NCBI RefSeq assembly: GCF_964656455.1
Contig: NC_135715.1
Span: 168,298,437 to 168,362,436, forward strand
DNA from: Halichoerus grypus
Taxonomy: Eukaryota > Chordata > Mammalia > Carnivora > Phocidae
Direction: 5' to 3'
DNA: 64,000 nt
A program made the translations under genes and the position numbers. Below are positions 1 to 12,079 of the stretch, one piece after another. A model generated the notes under the pieces. That model ran no database searches. It was not told where the DNA came from and saw only the letters and a list, made by a program, of their open reading frames with translations. Positions within the stretch are counted from its first letter, which is position 1. Every line of letters starts with the position of its first letter.

Positions 1-1816
1 CGGCAAGCAGTACACTGTGTTCAGCAGCTGCAACTCGTTATCGGCTTTGCCCAGAATAACAAACAGAACAAACACGTTTTGCAAGGGCTTTTTCCCACTC
101 GTATGTAGAGAAGGGGAATTAAGCAATCAGTGAAGTGCTGATTGATCAGTTGTGCTGACTTACAGAAGTCCAAGGCCACATTAGTACTATTAACCCCTGA
201 AAAACAACAAAAAAAAGTTCTTAGAACTTTATTTAAACCAGTATTTCTGAGATGTGATGTTATATGTTCCTTCAAAGGGAAAAAATGGGAAATACTTGTG
301 TTTCACTTAGTACAATTTACTCATTCAGATCGCTTTCCGGTGTAACGATGGTTAATTATTTTTGTAAAGAGAACTCACATTATTTGGCAGATGTTTGTTG
401 ACCATAGAGTACTGGAGTTGCATGAACCGAATGGTATGATGTAAACCAATTTTAGCAAACCATCCCACTCCTTTGACTCAAAGTTGACTTTAGCCACTAA
501 CTCCTGTGGTCACATTTAGATCTCTCTACCAGAAATTGCACCGCCTCCAAAATTCAAACATCCCTTTGCTCCTACCCCCTTCCTTATTCTTTGACTTCAT
601 ATACTCAAGTGTTCCCACTGTTAACTGTTTCTTGAATATCCTTTCTTATCTAGCTTAAAGTCTGCCATTATAATCCTTTCTTTGTAGATACCCTCAACTT
701 CCACACTACTGTTTCTCTCTAACTGGCCTGGCAAAACTCAAGACTTTAGTGAACAATCCTCCATGTCTATGCCTACACCCATGTATTTGAACATGGTTGT
801 AGAAAGCCACATACATGGACATTCTGGTATTACTATAAATTCATGATCAAATGGGAATCTAATGCTACTGGCTCTCACTATCGTTCTCCAATGAGAGCAT
901 GATCGTACTCTTCACAGGAGTTATTTTAAATTTTCCCATCCTCAGTTGAAAACTACATACCCTACTTCATTATAAAGTAGAAACAGGCCATGCTCTCATC
1001 TTCATACTACCAAATCAACAAACCTTCAGCAAGAGAGGGGTATTTCATGCATCTACTCTTACTGGTCTTTTGTCACAAGGGTGGAAATATCCCCCCTCCT
1101 ATCATGAGCCAATCCTTCTCCGTGTTCTCTAGATTCCATCCTGACTGTCTTTATCAAAGTCTCACTTTTTGGATACACTCTTTCTCTCATGCAAATTTAT
1201 TCCTTCCTTTCATCAGATATGCCCTGGTCGTCTTCCATCTGAAAAGCCAACCAACCAACCAACCAACCAACCAACCAAAAACCCAGCAAATAAAATCTTC
1301 CTTGCTCCACATTCCCAAACAGCTTCTGTTATTTTACTTAACTGTGTTTTTCCCATATTGTCTCCACTTTTTAACGTCCCATTCAATTTTAATCTACTTG
1401 GATTTGACTTCTCCCTCTACCACTTACATAAAATTAAATATGTGGTCTCTGGTCTCAAATAAATTGTAGCTTTGGCTTGATCCACATGGGGAGGGCTCTA
1501 GAGCACAAACCACATGACAGAGTTGTCTGTTCCTGAGGGAAAGAAGTTTGGCCTTTCATGACCTAAAATGGAGCAAGGCAACACTCATCAACCAGGGCAA
1601 GTCTCTGAAAAAGGATTCAGGTATAACTGATTAGCAGTCAGCCCTTGCAGTGGCTGGGAGATGAGTATGGTGTCCTGGTAAAGGGGATCTGGGAAGGACA
1701 CCCAAACGGGTCTCCCACAGTTAGCTTCTTACATGGACTCACCTTGCATGCAATGCATTCTCTATACAGCCAACAATTTTTATAACATAAATAAAATAAT
1801 TTCACTTTTCATGTGC
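1..1816. other. noncoding upstream DNA, no gene seen
   Basis: AT-rich unique-looking sequence with no recognisable exon, RNA gene or clear repeat apart from the CCAA microsatellite at 1247-1278. The longest open frame here (about 159 codons, from 990) runs through that microsatellite and is proline, serine and leucine rich with no family resemblance. It is taken as a chance frame. Confidence 0.6.
1247..1278. repeat. (CCAA)8 microsatellite
   Basis: Eight uninterrupted copies of the tetranucleotide CCAA, followed by an A-rich stretch. It is likely length-polymorphic. Confidence 0.95.
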
Positions 1817-2156
1817 TGTAGACTGCTATAGAGGGTTTATGACCCTCCTGCACAATTCATATGTTGAAACCCTAATCTCCAAGGTGACGGTATTTGGAGA
1901 TGGGGCCCTCGGGAGGTAATTAGGCCATGAAAGTAGAGCTCTCGTGATGGGATTAGTGCCCTTATATGAAGTGACATGAAAGATGTTGCTTTCTCTCTCT
2001 CTCTCTCTGAAATGTGAGGAAACTGGAAAGAGGGCTCTCACTACAGCCCACCTATACTGGAACCTTGTTCTTGGAATTCCCAGCCTCCAGAACTGTGAGA
2101 AATAAATGTTGTTTAAGCCACCCAGTATACAGTATTTATCTTGCAGACTGAAACCA
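1817..2156 (+). mobile_element. solo LTR of the ERVL-MaLR (MST/MLT1-like) class
   Basis: The stretch begins TGTAGACTG and carries the hallmark blocks of mammalian apparent LTR retrotransposons in order: TTCATATGTTGAAACCCTAA, a TATTTGGAGATGGGGCC block, GGGATTAGTGCCCTTAT, a CT-dinucleotide run, CCTCCAGAACTGTGAGAAAT and TTTAAGCCACCCAGT. The length of about 340 bp fits a full LTR. No internal retroviral coding sequence is present, so it is a solo, long-inactive relic. Subfamily assignment is from memory. Confidence 0.8.
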
Positions 2157-2157
2157 T

Positions 2158-2762
2158 GTTAAAATTCTTCAGTGGCTTCCTACTGTACTATGAATGACAA
2201 ATACATATCTCAACACGTCCTACCAAGGCCTATAGGATCTGGGGTCTGACAATCTCTCAGATTTCACCTGTTCATATTCACTCTTTGTTCAACATCCTCC
2301 TGTCCCACCAATCAGTTCCTGGAAAGCATTGTCAATTCCCAACTCAAAGCCTTCACACATGGCATTCCCTATGGCTGGGATGCTTTTCCTCCCACATCAC
2401 CCATTTAATTGATATGTATCATTCATATTTCAGTTTAAACATCACTTCCTCAGAGAGACTGTCCCTAACCATCCAATCTAAATTTTGTTACCCACTATTA
2501 GTTTCTAGCTGAATACTCTGCTTTTTTTTTCCTGTAGAGTTGTAATTATATATTGTAATATAATTTGTAATCATATAGTGTATGATTGGTTGCTAAGCTG
2601 TCCTAATATACTGAAATCCCCGACTTATTCATATCTGTTAAGCATCTCCTATGAAGTATCATGAGATGTGGGACCATGTCAGTTCATTCCACCAATGCCT
2701 AGTGGTGTATCTGGTACATAGTGGAAGATACTCAACTTGCTGAATGAATAAATAAATAAATG
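2158..2762 (+). mobile_element. L2 LINE 3' fragment
   Basis: The order of weak matches follows the L2 3' region in sense: a TTCAGTGGCTTCCTACTG block near 2166, the CACATGGCATTCCCT block near 2355, CACTTCCTCAGAGAGACTGTCCCTAACC near 2443, and the terminal block with GGTACATAGTGGAAGATACTC and a TGAATGAATAAATAAATAAA tail. It lies directly after the MaLR LTR. Old, diverged and non-coding. Confidence 0.75.
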
Positions 2763-3567
2763 GATACGTGATGAATAAATTTGACATATAAAATCAAGGG
2801 ATCAGGAAACCCTCATTTTTTTTTTCCAGTTTTCCCTTAACAATTCTACTAAGGCTATCAACATAAGACCATTTGATGTTTCATTAAACTGGTGTCCTTT
2901 GGTCCTCTCTTCTGAGATCATAGAGCTTGATAGATATTCTCTCATTAACTCTTACACACCCCGGTCATTTACGTGGCAATGGCTTGCCCAGTTCTTAGAG
3001 AAACTGGGATAAAGAAAGGTTAACTGATGGGCTAACAATAGAATCCGTTTATGACAGAGCTAGGGAAAGAATTGTCCTCCACTTCTTGACTAGTTTAGCA
3101 TGTTACACACTTGCTAGTAGTTACAGAAAATATGTTGGGGATGAATCCACATTAGTAGGTTTGCAAAACTGGAAACTTGCTTCTGATATGTATTACTGCA
3201 AATATTCCTCCTCTGCACATAGAACGTTTGATGAGATACACCTTTAGGCCAAAAACTCTTTTTTCATGACCATTAAACTTCCTCAATTTCCTTATAAGAA
3301 AATGATGCAGACAAATATATGTTAAATGCATAGCTGCTGTGATAGAATGAATTCATGTCAAAGCTCCATTCTGGGATTTCTGGTTGACTTTCATAAACAC
3401 AGCTATGTTTTTCATCCTCATTTGAAGAACAGTTTATATGTTTAATATTAAAATTTCCAATTCTGTTGATTGCTAAGACTTAAAACACATCAAAGGAAGA
3501 TTACTCAGGATGCTTTGAGTGCTTCTAGGGAAACATTTTGTATAACATTTTACTTAACTCTTTATAT

Positions 3568-3600
3568 ATCATTCATATGTGTAATACACATATGAATGAT
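3568..3600. repeat. perfect inverted repeat, 16-bp arms, 1-base spacer
   Basis: The left arm ATCATTCATATGTGTA (3568-3583) is the exact reverse complement of the right arm (3585-3600), separated by a single A. A second AT-rich self-complementary run (AAATATTTAAAATATTT) follows immediately. No flanking duplication that would mark a transposon is obvious. Confidence 0.95.
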
Positions 3601-5139
3601 TTTAAATATTTAAAATATTTTTTAAAGCCATAAATTATTTTCAACTGGCTTCATTTAGCATTTCCCTTATGCTAGTTTGAGAGTGTAGATATTCCTTAAA
3701 GTAGAAAATTACATCAGACTTGAACTATAATTGCAAATAAAATTTGGAGCATATTTCTGCTGGTTAATTCAAACTGTGTGTACTATTTTGAAGTGTAATA
3801 CATTAAGTGTGTAAAAGAATGGCTGTCATACTTCATCTTGAAATTTATCAAGATATTTACGACATGTATTTACTGAGGAAATATGTTAATTTGGAGAATT
3901 TTTTTACTGAAGTGTCTAGCACTTTTTTTTTTCCATCCCCATACTATTTCTATGTCAGGTGATTTGGTAAGGCCTCTAATTCTATTGGTATTAGAATATG
4001 ACCTGTCTCCTGGACTTTGAAGCTGTGTCTTTTCTTCAGAGAAGATAAGGAAAAGTGTCTTATCTTAAGTCTGGAAGAAACACGGAGTCCAGTATCAAGG
4101 TAGTGGAGTAGTTATTTTCCCAGACATACATAGCACAGGGTTTTCAAGCCTGAAGAAAAAGATTAATCTTCTTAAAAAAGGACTTTGCTAACTTGGGCCT
4201 GGACATGGCAATCCCGTTTCCAACCACCCTGTGTATAAGCTTTAACAGACAAAAGTTTGTTTACTTTGATTTTAATTTTCATTTTTTCTTAGCTGCTCGT
4301 ATTCAAGATTTGGAAAAGAAAGAACAGTGGTGAGCTGGATTCTGGATTTTGATTCTGATGAGGCGTTCTTGAGAAATTTTATTATTCCTGACTTTTTAAA
4401 CTTTTGTAACTGTAATATAACTTTGGTCTGAGGTCTTACTTTTCTCTCTGTAGTTTAGTAATTATGTTCTGGTATTCCTGTTGGGTGTGAGGGTAGCTAT
4501 AGATTTATAATTTCATCAGTGTTTGAGGTTTTATTTATTTTAAAGCTTGCTGTTTTTTATATTATGCCTTACCTGTTTATAGCATTCAATATTAGTCTAA
4601 ATTCATTTAAAATGCAGTTTAACATGAATTTCTCTTTCATGTGTTTTCAGAAAGCATTTGTTTTTCTGGAGAAATTAATGTGAGATTTCATGGTTTATAC
4701 CTTGTTTTTATAGTCACACATGCAATGGCTATTTACAATTTTACTCTAGTTAATTTGTTCAGTGTTGATCACTAGACCCTTTAGCAAAAATTGGCTGGTG
4801 AAAAAGTGCGATTCTTTTTTTCCCTTGAGAAGGTGGATCTAAAGTGTCTCTTAGGGTGTGGGTCAATTCCTTTGGGATATGAAAGATGACATGAGGGCTT
4901 TCAATTTTGTAAAGTGCATTAACAGGTGTCCACATTTCATCCTGGGAGAGCTGCTAGAGAGGAATCTTGATTTGGCCTGTTATGCTTGGGTCTTGTGTGT
5001 CTTGAGTTCTTTTTGTTATTCTTTATTATTTGATCATGAGAGTAGGAAATGTATGTCATGTCTCTTCTAAAGAATAAACCTGAAAGGCTTTTCAGGAGTG
5101 AGCTTTTGGGGGTTCAAGTCTGTGTTTGTGTCTTATTTC

Positions 5140-5200
5140 TATTCTAGGATTTAGCACTGTGCTTGGCACATAAAAGGCTTGCAATAAATGTTGAAAAAAG
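5140..5200 (+). mobile_element. L2-type 3' tail fragment
   Basis: The block TTAGCACTGTGCTTGGCACA, followed by an AATAAATGTTGAAA stretch, is the usual 3' tail signature of L2 or MIR elements in sense orientation. It is short and diverged. Confidence 0.6.
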
Positions 5201-5224
5201 GAATTAGAGAGAATTAATTATCAC

Positions 5225-5330
5225 ATAGGTCTTATGTGACCCATGAGAGGTCACAGTTAATCCTACTTCCAACTTGTTGATGGAAAACTGAGACAATGAA
5301 GAAATTAATTTAGGATCTCACAACATGAAT
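5225..5330 (-). mobile_element. MIR SINE fragment (antisense)
   Basis: A diverged antisense MIR core: a GGAAAACTGAGACAATGAAG block corresponds to the common GAGGAAACTGAGGCACAGAG segment of MIR read in reverse. The match is partial. Confidence 0.45.
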
Positions 5331-7296
5331 GAGGCAAGGAGCTTAAAGCTGTGGAAAGGGGTATATGTTGTATTTTTAGCTTTGCACTGTAGACAATAAG
5401 CAGTGCAGAGCTGTTTCAGTGTATGAAATAAAAGTATGTGAATAGCAACTTAACCGTATGATACCGATAAGATACACATGCAGCTCATAAGGAAAGTATG
5501 ATTTCACATGGCTTTGAAGGGTTAACAGGATATGGACAAATTGAGAAAATTAATCTAACAAAACAACTGCCCTCAAATTTCTTCATCAGGTAAAACATTG
5601 CATCATCTTATGTTGGCTAAATGATTCACAACTGTGTAATTAATTATTCCTCCTAGTTTTCTCGATCGACTCCGTTTTAGAGAAAACTTCAGTGGGCTTT
5701 GATGGTGCCGGCAGTGTGTCAGGCCACCGTGAGATCCGCTTACATATTTTAAATGTATTGTTTTGTAATTGTACATTCTTCCTCTGACTGCTCTCTTTTC
5801 TTGTTGCTTGTACCCCTTCTGTCGTATTTTAAGTATTTTCTCTGGTGAGATCTGTGTGGCAGGATGAGGAACAGAAGGGAAACTAGCAGAGATGGAGAGT
5901 ACTAAACCACTTGGATTCTAGCCAGTGGCTGTAGCTGAAGGATGGGAGGAAAACCTCACAGCAGAACTGGACCCTCCTAGTGAATGGCTCTAGTCTCTGC
6001 CAGGAGTCAGGCTGGACCCTCAGTGTTAATTTCTTTTGTTTTATATTTGCATAGGACTATGCCTTGATTTCTTATATTATCATTGTGATGTAACTGAACT
6101 TTCAGTGTTCAAGAATCATCTTGGTTTGTTACCATACCTCCCCCACATCATGTTTGCTTAAAAACTGAGCCGAAGACTCTACTTATAAACCCTAAGGACT
6201 GAAAATAACTGTTAACAAAATGATGGTGCTCAATGGACGTATTTGCCAGGATTTTGTCAGTTGTTATTATAAACAGCTTTTATTTAAATGTAAACATTAT
6301 TTTTAAAAAGCACTTTTTCTTTAAAAGACTGATTTTCATTAAAATTGATTCTGGCCTCTAGGCAGAGAGTTAGCTGCAAAGACAATTTGCAAAAAATGCA
6401 GACAATTCAGGACTTTAATTTTGGATTATTAAAAAAGTTTATTCTCAGATTTGAGTACTGTTTTCTCAGTTCACTGTGATATTTCATCTTGCTTTTAAGC
6501 ATGATTAAGATAAGAATTGGGATACCTTCACCGTAAAGAAATTTCTTATTTTTCTTATCCTCTATATTAAAAGTCAAAGAAAATGAGAGTGATATAGCCT
6601 AGTGGATAACAATTCTTTTTTCAAGTGTCACAGAATGATCATTAGATCATAGGTGCTCTGATCTCCATGTAAATGGGGAAATTAAACTACACTCCTGAAA
6701 GAACTTAGTTGAAGATTTCAGTAACTTTCATCAGGTTTTAAGCCTTTGAAACTTATATGAATATAAATATAAGAAAAAATCATGTCCCAATAGAAGGTCT
6801 GTCTTTTGTTTAGAGATATATCACACAATAAATTTATCTAGAGGATGTACAATTCTATTTGCGAATTTGGAGAAGAACTAGATATATTTTTGAGAAAATC
6901 CTTGGTTTGTGTTGGGAATAGCAGTATTTTATAACTAACCTATGTTCCTGAGGACTTGCATCTCTCTTCGTTTTGTTTTAATAGGGAAATATCGATTAAT
7001 CAAGTACTAATTAATCCTGTTAATTAATGGTAGAAAAATAGACATTTTTAGACAAGTGACTTTTGAGTCAAGGTCTTTAATAATTTGAGGAATGTAGTTA
7101 TCATATTTTAGTACAAATATTATTCTAACCTGGCAACTCTTTCTTTTTCCAAGTTAGTATTGGTGTAACATCCAGAGTAAGTAACATAATACTGATAACT
7201 TCTTCCAATATACAACCTTATTTTTTCATTTATCTTACTTTTTATAGTATGTCTAATCACTCTTCTTATAGGAATTTTACTGTTTGACCTCAGTTT

Positions 7297-7505
7297 ATTT
7301 TATTTTTTTTAAAAGATTTTATTTATATATTTGACAGAGAGAGAGAGAGACTGCGAGAGAGGGAACACAAGCAGGGGGGAGTGGGAGAGGGAGAAGCAGG
7401 CTCCCGGCTGAGCAGGGAGCCCAACGCGGGGCTCCATCCCAGGACCCTGGGATCATGACCTGAGCCGAAGGCAGATGCTTAACAAATGAGCCAACCAGGT
7501 GCCCC
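7297..7505 (-). mobile_element. Can-SINE (tRNA-derived), antisense
   Basis: On the + strand it reads from the T-rich tail complement (AAAAGATTTTATTTAT), through the GA-rich linker, to the tRNA-related head (GACCTGAGCCGAAGGCAGAT, then GAGCCAACCAGGTGCCCC). The 13-bp target-site duplication TTGACCTCAGTTT flanks it at 7284-7296 and 7506-7518. It is a full-length carnivore SINE of about 209 bp. Confidence 0.95.
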
Positions 7506-7518
7506 TTGACCTCAGTTT

Positions 7519-9614
7519 CTAATCCCAGTCAATTAACTTTTAAAAATAAATTTTTGGAACCTCAACTTTTGAATGCTCAGTCTTTGCTTTTTCAGTCCAT
7601 AAAGTTTTCAAGAATGTTCTCTTGAAATAATCAATTTCCTAATCCGAGTTCAGATAGCAACAACATTACTTATCTTCCTCTTCCTATCAGCTGAGGATGA
7701 TCTCGATGAGGTCAAGTATAAGTTAAAAATAAATGACATCAAATAAACAATACCAGAATAAAACATTTAATTCTTCAACACCCAAAGGGAGTGCCAGGAG
7801 TTGAAATCCAAGTAAGCACTTTTGATTTGCAGAATTCAAGAATCAGGATGTTGGCTTCTTTTCTTTTCCTTCTCTTCTTCCTCCCATTTTCCATCTCCTT
7901 CTTGTTTTTCTTTTTTCTCCTCTAGTGTGTTACTTTTCAGCAAAAAAATTTAACCTTGACAAAATAAAAAAAGGCACCCTGTCTTTCAATGACTCAACTC
8001 AAAAATCTAATCTGGTGGAAGAAATAGCTGTATGGTCCATTCATGAGAATTTGCAATAATATTTAGGAAGATGGAACTTTATTGTTTATGACAGCAGTTT
8101 AAGAGGGCAGAATACATCTTCCTGGACCAAGTTCTCCTGAAAATAGGAGGCCAGGGAAGAAATAAGATTTACTATAACAAACGTACTATAAAAGGGGGTG
8201 GAGTATGAATGTACGTGGGTGACCTGTTTTTAGTCAAAAAGAAAAAAGTCTTCTACGTCATTTCAGTGTAATCTGCTGTCCTTTTACTTCATGAAGTCGG
8301 TAACTTCAAGACATGTTGCATAACTTGCTTCTTTGTGATCCTCAAAAATGTTTAATTTAAAGAGGGTCCAATACTCTCCTAGCACATGGCCTGGATTACC
8401 ATAGATAACCCCTCCTCATGGCTGGTGTTGCTCTTTAGAGCCTTGCAAAATCATTTGTGTTTACCCTCAACAAACGTTAAGAAAACAAGCTCGTCAGAGC
8501 TGTTTGTTCTGTTCAGCACATTAGAAGATGATTTTGATGCAATGATAATTATTGTGCAAAAAAGACTGATGATGAATTAAGTTTTTTAGCTTAGAAATAT
8601 TTCACTTTTTAGAATGACAGTTGCCTAATGATTTGGTCATTTTATTTTATGAAATTTATGCTGTAGTCATGTTTAGGCCAAATTTTAAGAAAATGTTTAG
8701 GCCAACATTAAGTGTAGAGTTTGATTGATATAATTTATGTAGTTTGTTTCACAAATTGTGCCATCATTTGCAAAATTATTTCTACTTAAATGTAGTAATT
8801 GTTCAGGACTTATGTTCCTACAGTAATTTCTACTAAAGGCTTTAGTTCTACTATTAAATAACTCAAAATAACGGGATGACCTTGGCTCATTTAGATATTT
8901 ATTTCTTATATCTATAAAGCAAAGGAATTGAAAAGATGATTTTAAAGATCCTTTCAGCTATATAAAACCATAGATCTACATACTTTTTTATATTCTGTTT
9001 GTCTGAAGAGAACTTAGACAACACATTTAAAAAGTTTTCCCATAAAGCATCTTTCAGCAGAAAAGAATACTGTTTCCTGATATACAGTGTCTGATACATG
9101 GAAAGTATTCAATAAATACTTCCTGAATTAGTTATTCTTTGAGCAATTCTAGACTTTATAAGCAATCGTGAAAATTCAATGGCATTAAATTATCCAGGTT
9201 CTGGAATAAGGAACTTCAAGCAATAGGATGTAAGATAGAAAAATATAAAATATCCTTTACTATTTTAGGTAAGTCTAGCTGAATCAGTTAGCCAGGAAGA
9301 GATATGGCTCCCTGGCCAATTGGTTCTATCAGATAGATTACTGGAAAAAATGTGTAGTTTTACTTCTATGTACCTTCTTCATTTCTTATATTATTTTAAT
9401 TTTAAACATAAAAATACATCAGAAAAGTTATGGATACTTTCTTCTCATTATTTGATTTTTATTGAAGTTATATTTTACTAATTTCCCAGTAATGTCATCG
9501 TATTTTTGAGCATCACTACCTCTACAATCATGTAGTCTTCCTATGAAATTAGATCTTAATTTGCCTACCCTTTCTAAGTCATTTCATGTTGTTGCCTCTG
9601 TTTTTCCCAGGTAT
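7519..9614. other. noncoding upstream DNA including a possible liver enhancer
   Basis: No exon is seen. The interval 8040-8400 is listed separately as a candidate regulatory element. An L2-like tail (CAGTGTCTGATACATGGAAAG then AATAAATACTT) lies near 9085-9125. Confidence 0.5.
8040..8400. promoter_or_regulatory. candidate far-upstream CPS1 enhancer (motif cluster)
   Basis: Within 360 bp the sequence contains a C/EBP-like TTGCAATAAT (about 8051), a FoxA-like ATTGTTTATG (8081-8090), a CRE-like TACGTCATTTC (about 8254), glucocorticoid-receptor half-site-like TGTCCTTT (about 8277) and a second C/EBP-like GTTGCATAAC (8315-8324). Rat Cps1 has a known enhancer several kilobases upstream, built from CRE, C/EBP, FoxA and glucocorticoid-response sites. 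The position here, about 7.5 kb before exon 1, is comparable but not identical. The assignment is inference; short motifs also arise by chance in AT-rich DNA. Confidence 0.3.
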
Positions 9615-9848
9615 AATTGACATGCTGGAAAGAGGATAGACATTGGCTAAGAGCTGAGTTTGGATCTTGGCTTTGCAGCTTGTTACCTTTGTGATCTTGG
9701 GCAAGCTACTTAACTCTCTGGGACTCACTCACCAACTTTGTTATATAGGGATAGTGTTAGCTATGTTCAGTACAGAGATTGCTTTAAAGATTAGCAAATA
9801 ATGTATACCAAGTACTTAGCTCAGCACTTAGTAGGTGATCCACAAATG
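9615..9848 (+). mobile_element. MIR SINE
   Basis: Sense-orientation MIR landmarks appear in order: GGCTAAGAGCTGAGTTTGGATC, TTTGTGATCTTGGGCAAGCT followed by ACTTAACTCTCTGGGACTCA, and a distal GTACTTAGCTCAGCACTTAG block with AGTAGGTGATCCACAAATG. It spans about 230 bp, which is near full length for this old tRNA-derived SINE. Confidence 0.85.
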
Positions 9849-12079
9849 GCAAATACCTCAACTTTCAGGCAGGATCATATTTATCATCATTGGAGCCATT
9901 GAAATGGATTTATTTAAATACCTGTTTGCACTTACTGAGATAAGAGCAAATCGTGTGTATATCTCTCTATATAGATACAGGTATATGCTAATATATTGTA
10001 GGTATAAATTCCAGTGTTTTAACTTCTATTGTAGAATTGTTCTTATTTATTAACCACTAATTGCTTCTTTTTTTGGGGGGGAGACTTTCAAGAAGATTGG
10101 AAAATTTCAATTAGGAATCCTGCATGACATGATTTTAAATTTAAGAGTCATCTTATTGTCAAAATTCCATTTTTAGTATTTTAAGTTATTTAATATTTAA
10201 TTTTCTAGTGAACTTTGAGGTTTTTTTTTTTTTTCCTTAAATCTCACTCTAAGTTCTGCTGTGTATGGCTTTCATAATAACAGCTTACTATAATTAACTC
10301 TGGCCAGCCTGCTCTGCTTTATGACTGCTACATATGCTTTTTGGCCTATTTCCATATAATATACAATATATAATCAGTTCTCCATAGCTTGTATTTGCAG
10401 TTTGCTTTTCTCCCTCTTTTTGGACTGACTTACACTTGACCTCACTTTGCTTGCACTTTACTCTGTTTGTGTTTGAGTATGTCTTTGATTTGCCAAGGTC
10501 ACTGCCAATTCTGAATCAACTACCTAAGGCATTGTGCACTCTGTTCTCATCCCACAAATACATAAAAAGCTTGGTTTACTCACTGGCTAATTCACTGTGT
10601 CCTCTTACATTTATGCATGTTCTCCAGCAGATGTGTATGCACCTAATCCTGGTCTAGAATATGTACTCAGTGCTCTCGAAATAAGGTAGATTGCATCTAA
10701 CATTTCTAGTTAGTCTAGTAGTTATGTCTCTTTTCTTAAAGGTAGGAATTAGCATGACAAGATTTATTCTTTATAAATACATGCTGCTTGTGTGGATTAA
10801 CCTGTTCTCTTTAAAGTACCTTCAAGTGGGGTCTCATTTATGATAGCTTTTTTATTATCCTAGGATATAAATCACATGTGCCTTGGATTTTACGTGTGAA
10901 ACCATTTTTACAAAGCCTCTTTTCCAGCTTTATTTTGCACCTTCCTTTGTATCACTTCAACCTTTATGTTATCAATATTAGATTGATAAACACATTCATG
11001 AAAACTGGTCCCTCACTCTCTATCCCTCTAAATGCCAATTGGATCTTAATGAATGTGTCTCACTTGATTGGATTTCCAAAGACATCTGATTTTTTAAAAA
11101 CTCCATCATCTAATAACCTAATATCTGTCAATTGTTATTATTGTTAAATCTTCTCCCTACCAAACTTTATTTTATCTACTAGTTTGTTCTGGTTTCTGCG
11201 ATGGGAGAAAGTATATGCCTTTTCTGCAGGTACAAATCCACATCACTTTCTTTGAAAGAGTAGTCTTTTTTGTCCATATCCTTACTTGTGATGGTGTTCC
11301 TTGCTATATTAGGCTAATAAAAATCAGAATTGAAACATAATCATTTCTACCTTTTACATTCTACTTTCTGGCATCCCTACTCAAACACAAAATAGAGCTT
11401 TCTCTTTTGGAGGTGTTACTTCATCTTCTTTTACTCTGAATTTGTTTGCTCTCCAGACATACCTTGCCTCTTGCTTAAAATTTATCCTTCAAAATAACCT
11501 TTTGTAGAATTCTTGACTGACAGTTCTTTTTTCCTATTCCTGAACATCTTTCTTTCCTCTTATATTTGTTGACATAATTTTGTTTCTGCTTAAATAAGCA
11601 TAATTGATCAGGCAGGAACTCAGTATACAGGAATCCATTCACTTATTCAATCACTTTTCCAGAAGCACCTCTTGCATGCTTGTTCTATTAAAGACTTTTT
11701 GATAGATGTATCACTTTCTTAGCATTGCCTTTGATTCATTACCTAGCAAGACACAATTCAAGAGGGCAATTGGCAGTTTCTGTACTTTTTAAGAAGGAAT
11801 TACTAACACCATTATTTTCTCTATGTTTCAACTCTTGCAGGCTTTGCTCTCTAGGATGAGCTGGTCTCATTTTTTCCAGTTGGTAACAGATCTCCCCTTG
11901 TTTATGTCAGTGGATCATCCAACTGAAGAAGACATTGAAATTAGTACAAATACTAATATAGGCTGTCAATCAGTGTTACTTGATGTTTCCTTTTAAGAAA
12001 TATTCTTGATCTTTAACATGAATGATTTTAATGATAGGAACAAAAAGATGTAAAAAAGAAGAAATAGTACTTATAAAAA
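9849..12079. other. noncoding upstream DNA, nothing recognised
   Basis: AT-rich sequence with a poly-T run near 10219-10234 and a G-run near 10074-10081. Open frames up to about 89 codons are low-complexity and resemble no family I know. Confidence 0.55.

Larger units (their letters stand above)
2763..7283. other. noncoding upstream DNA with scattered old repeats
   Basis: No gene is supported here. Contents: a perfect short palindrome (3568-3600), an L2-like tail near 5140-5200, a MIR-like antisense fragment near 5225-5330, and a mostly unique stretch at about 5640-6320 with higher GC than its surroundings. A short acceptor/donor-flanked segment at 4293-4329 is discussed as a finding and is not called a gene. 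Confidence 0.55.

Noticed and set aside
990..1469. 159-codon open frame on the + strand
   Set aside because: It runs through a CCAA microsatellite, has no domain-like pattern, no promoter or splice context, and overlaps another open frame; composition fits chance.
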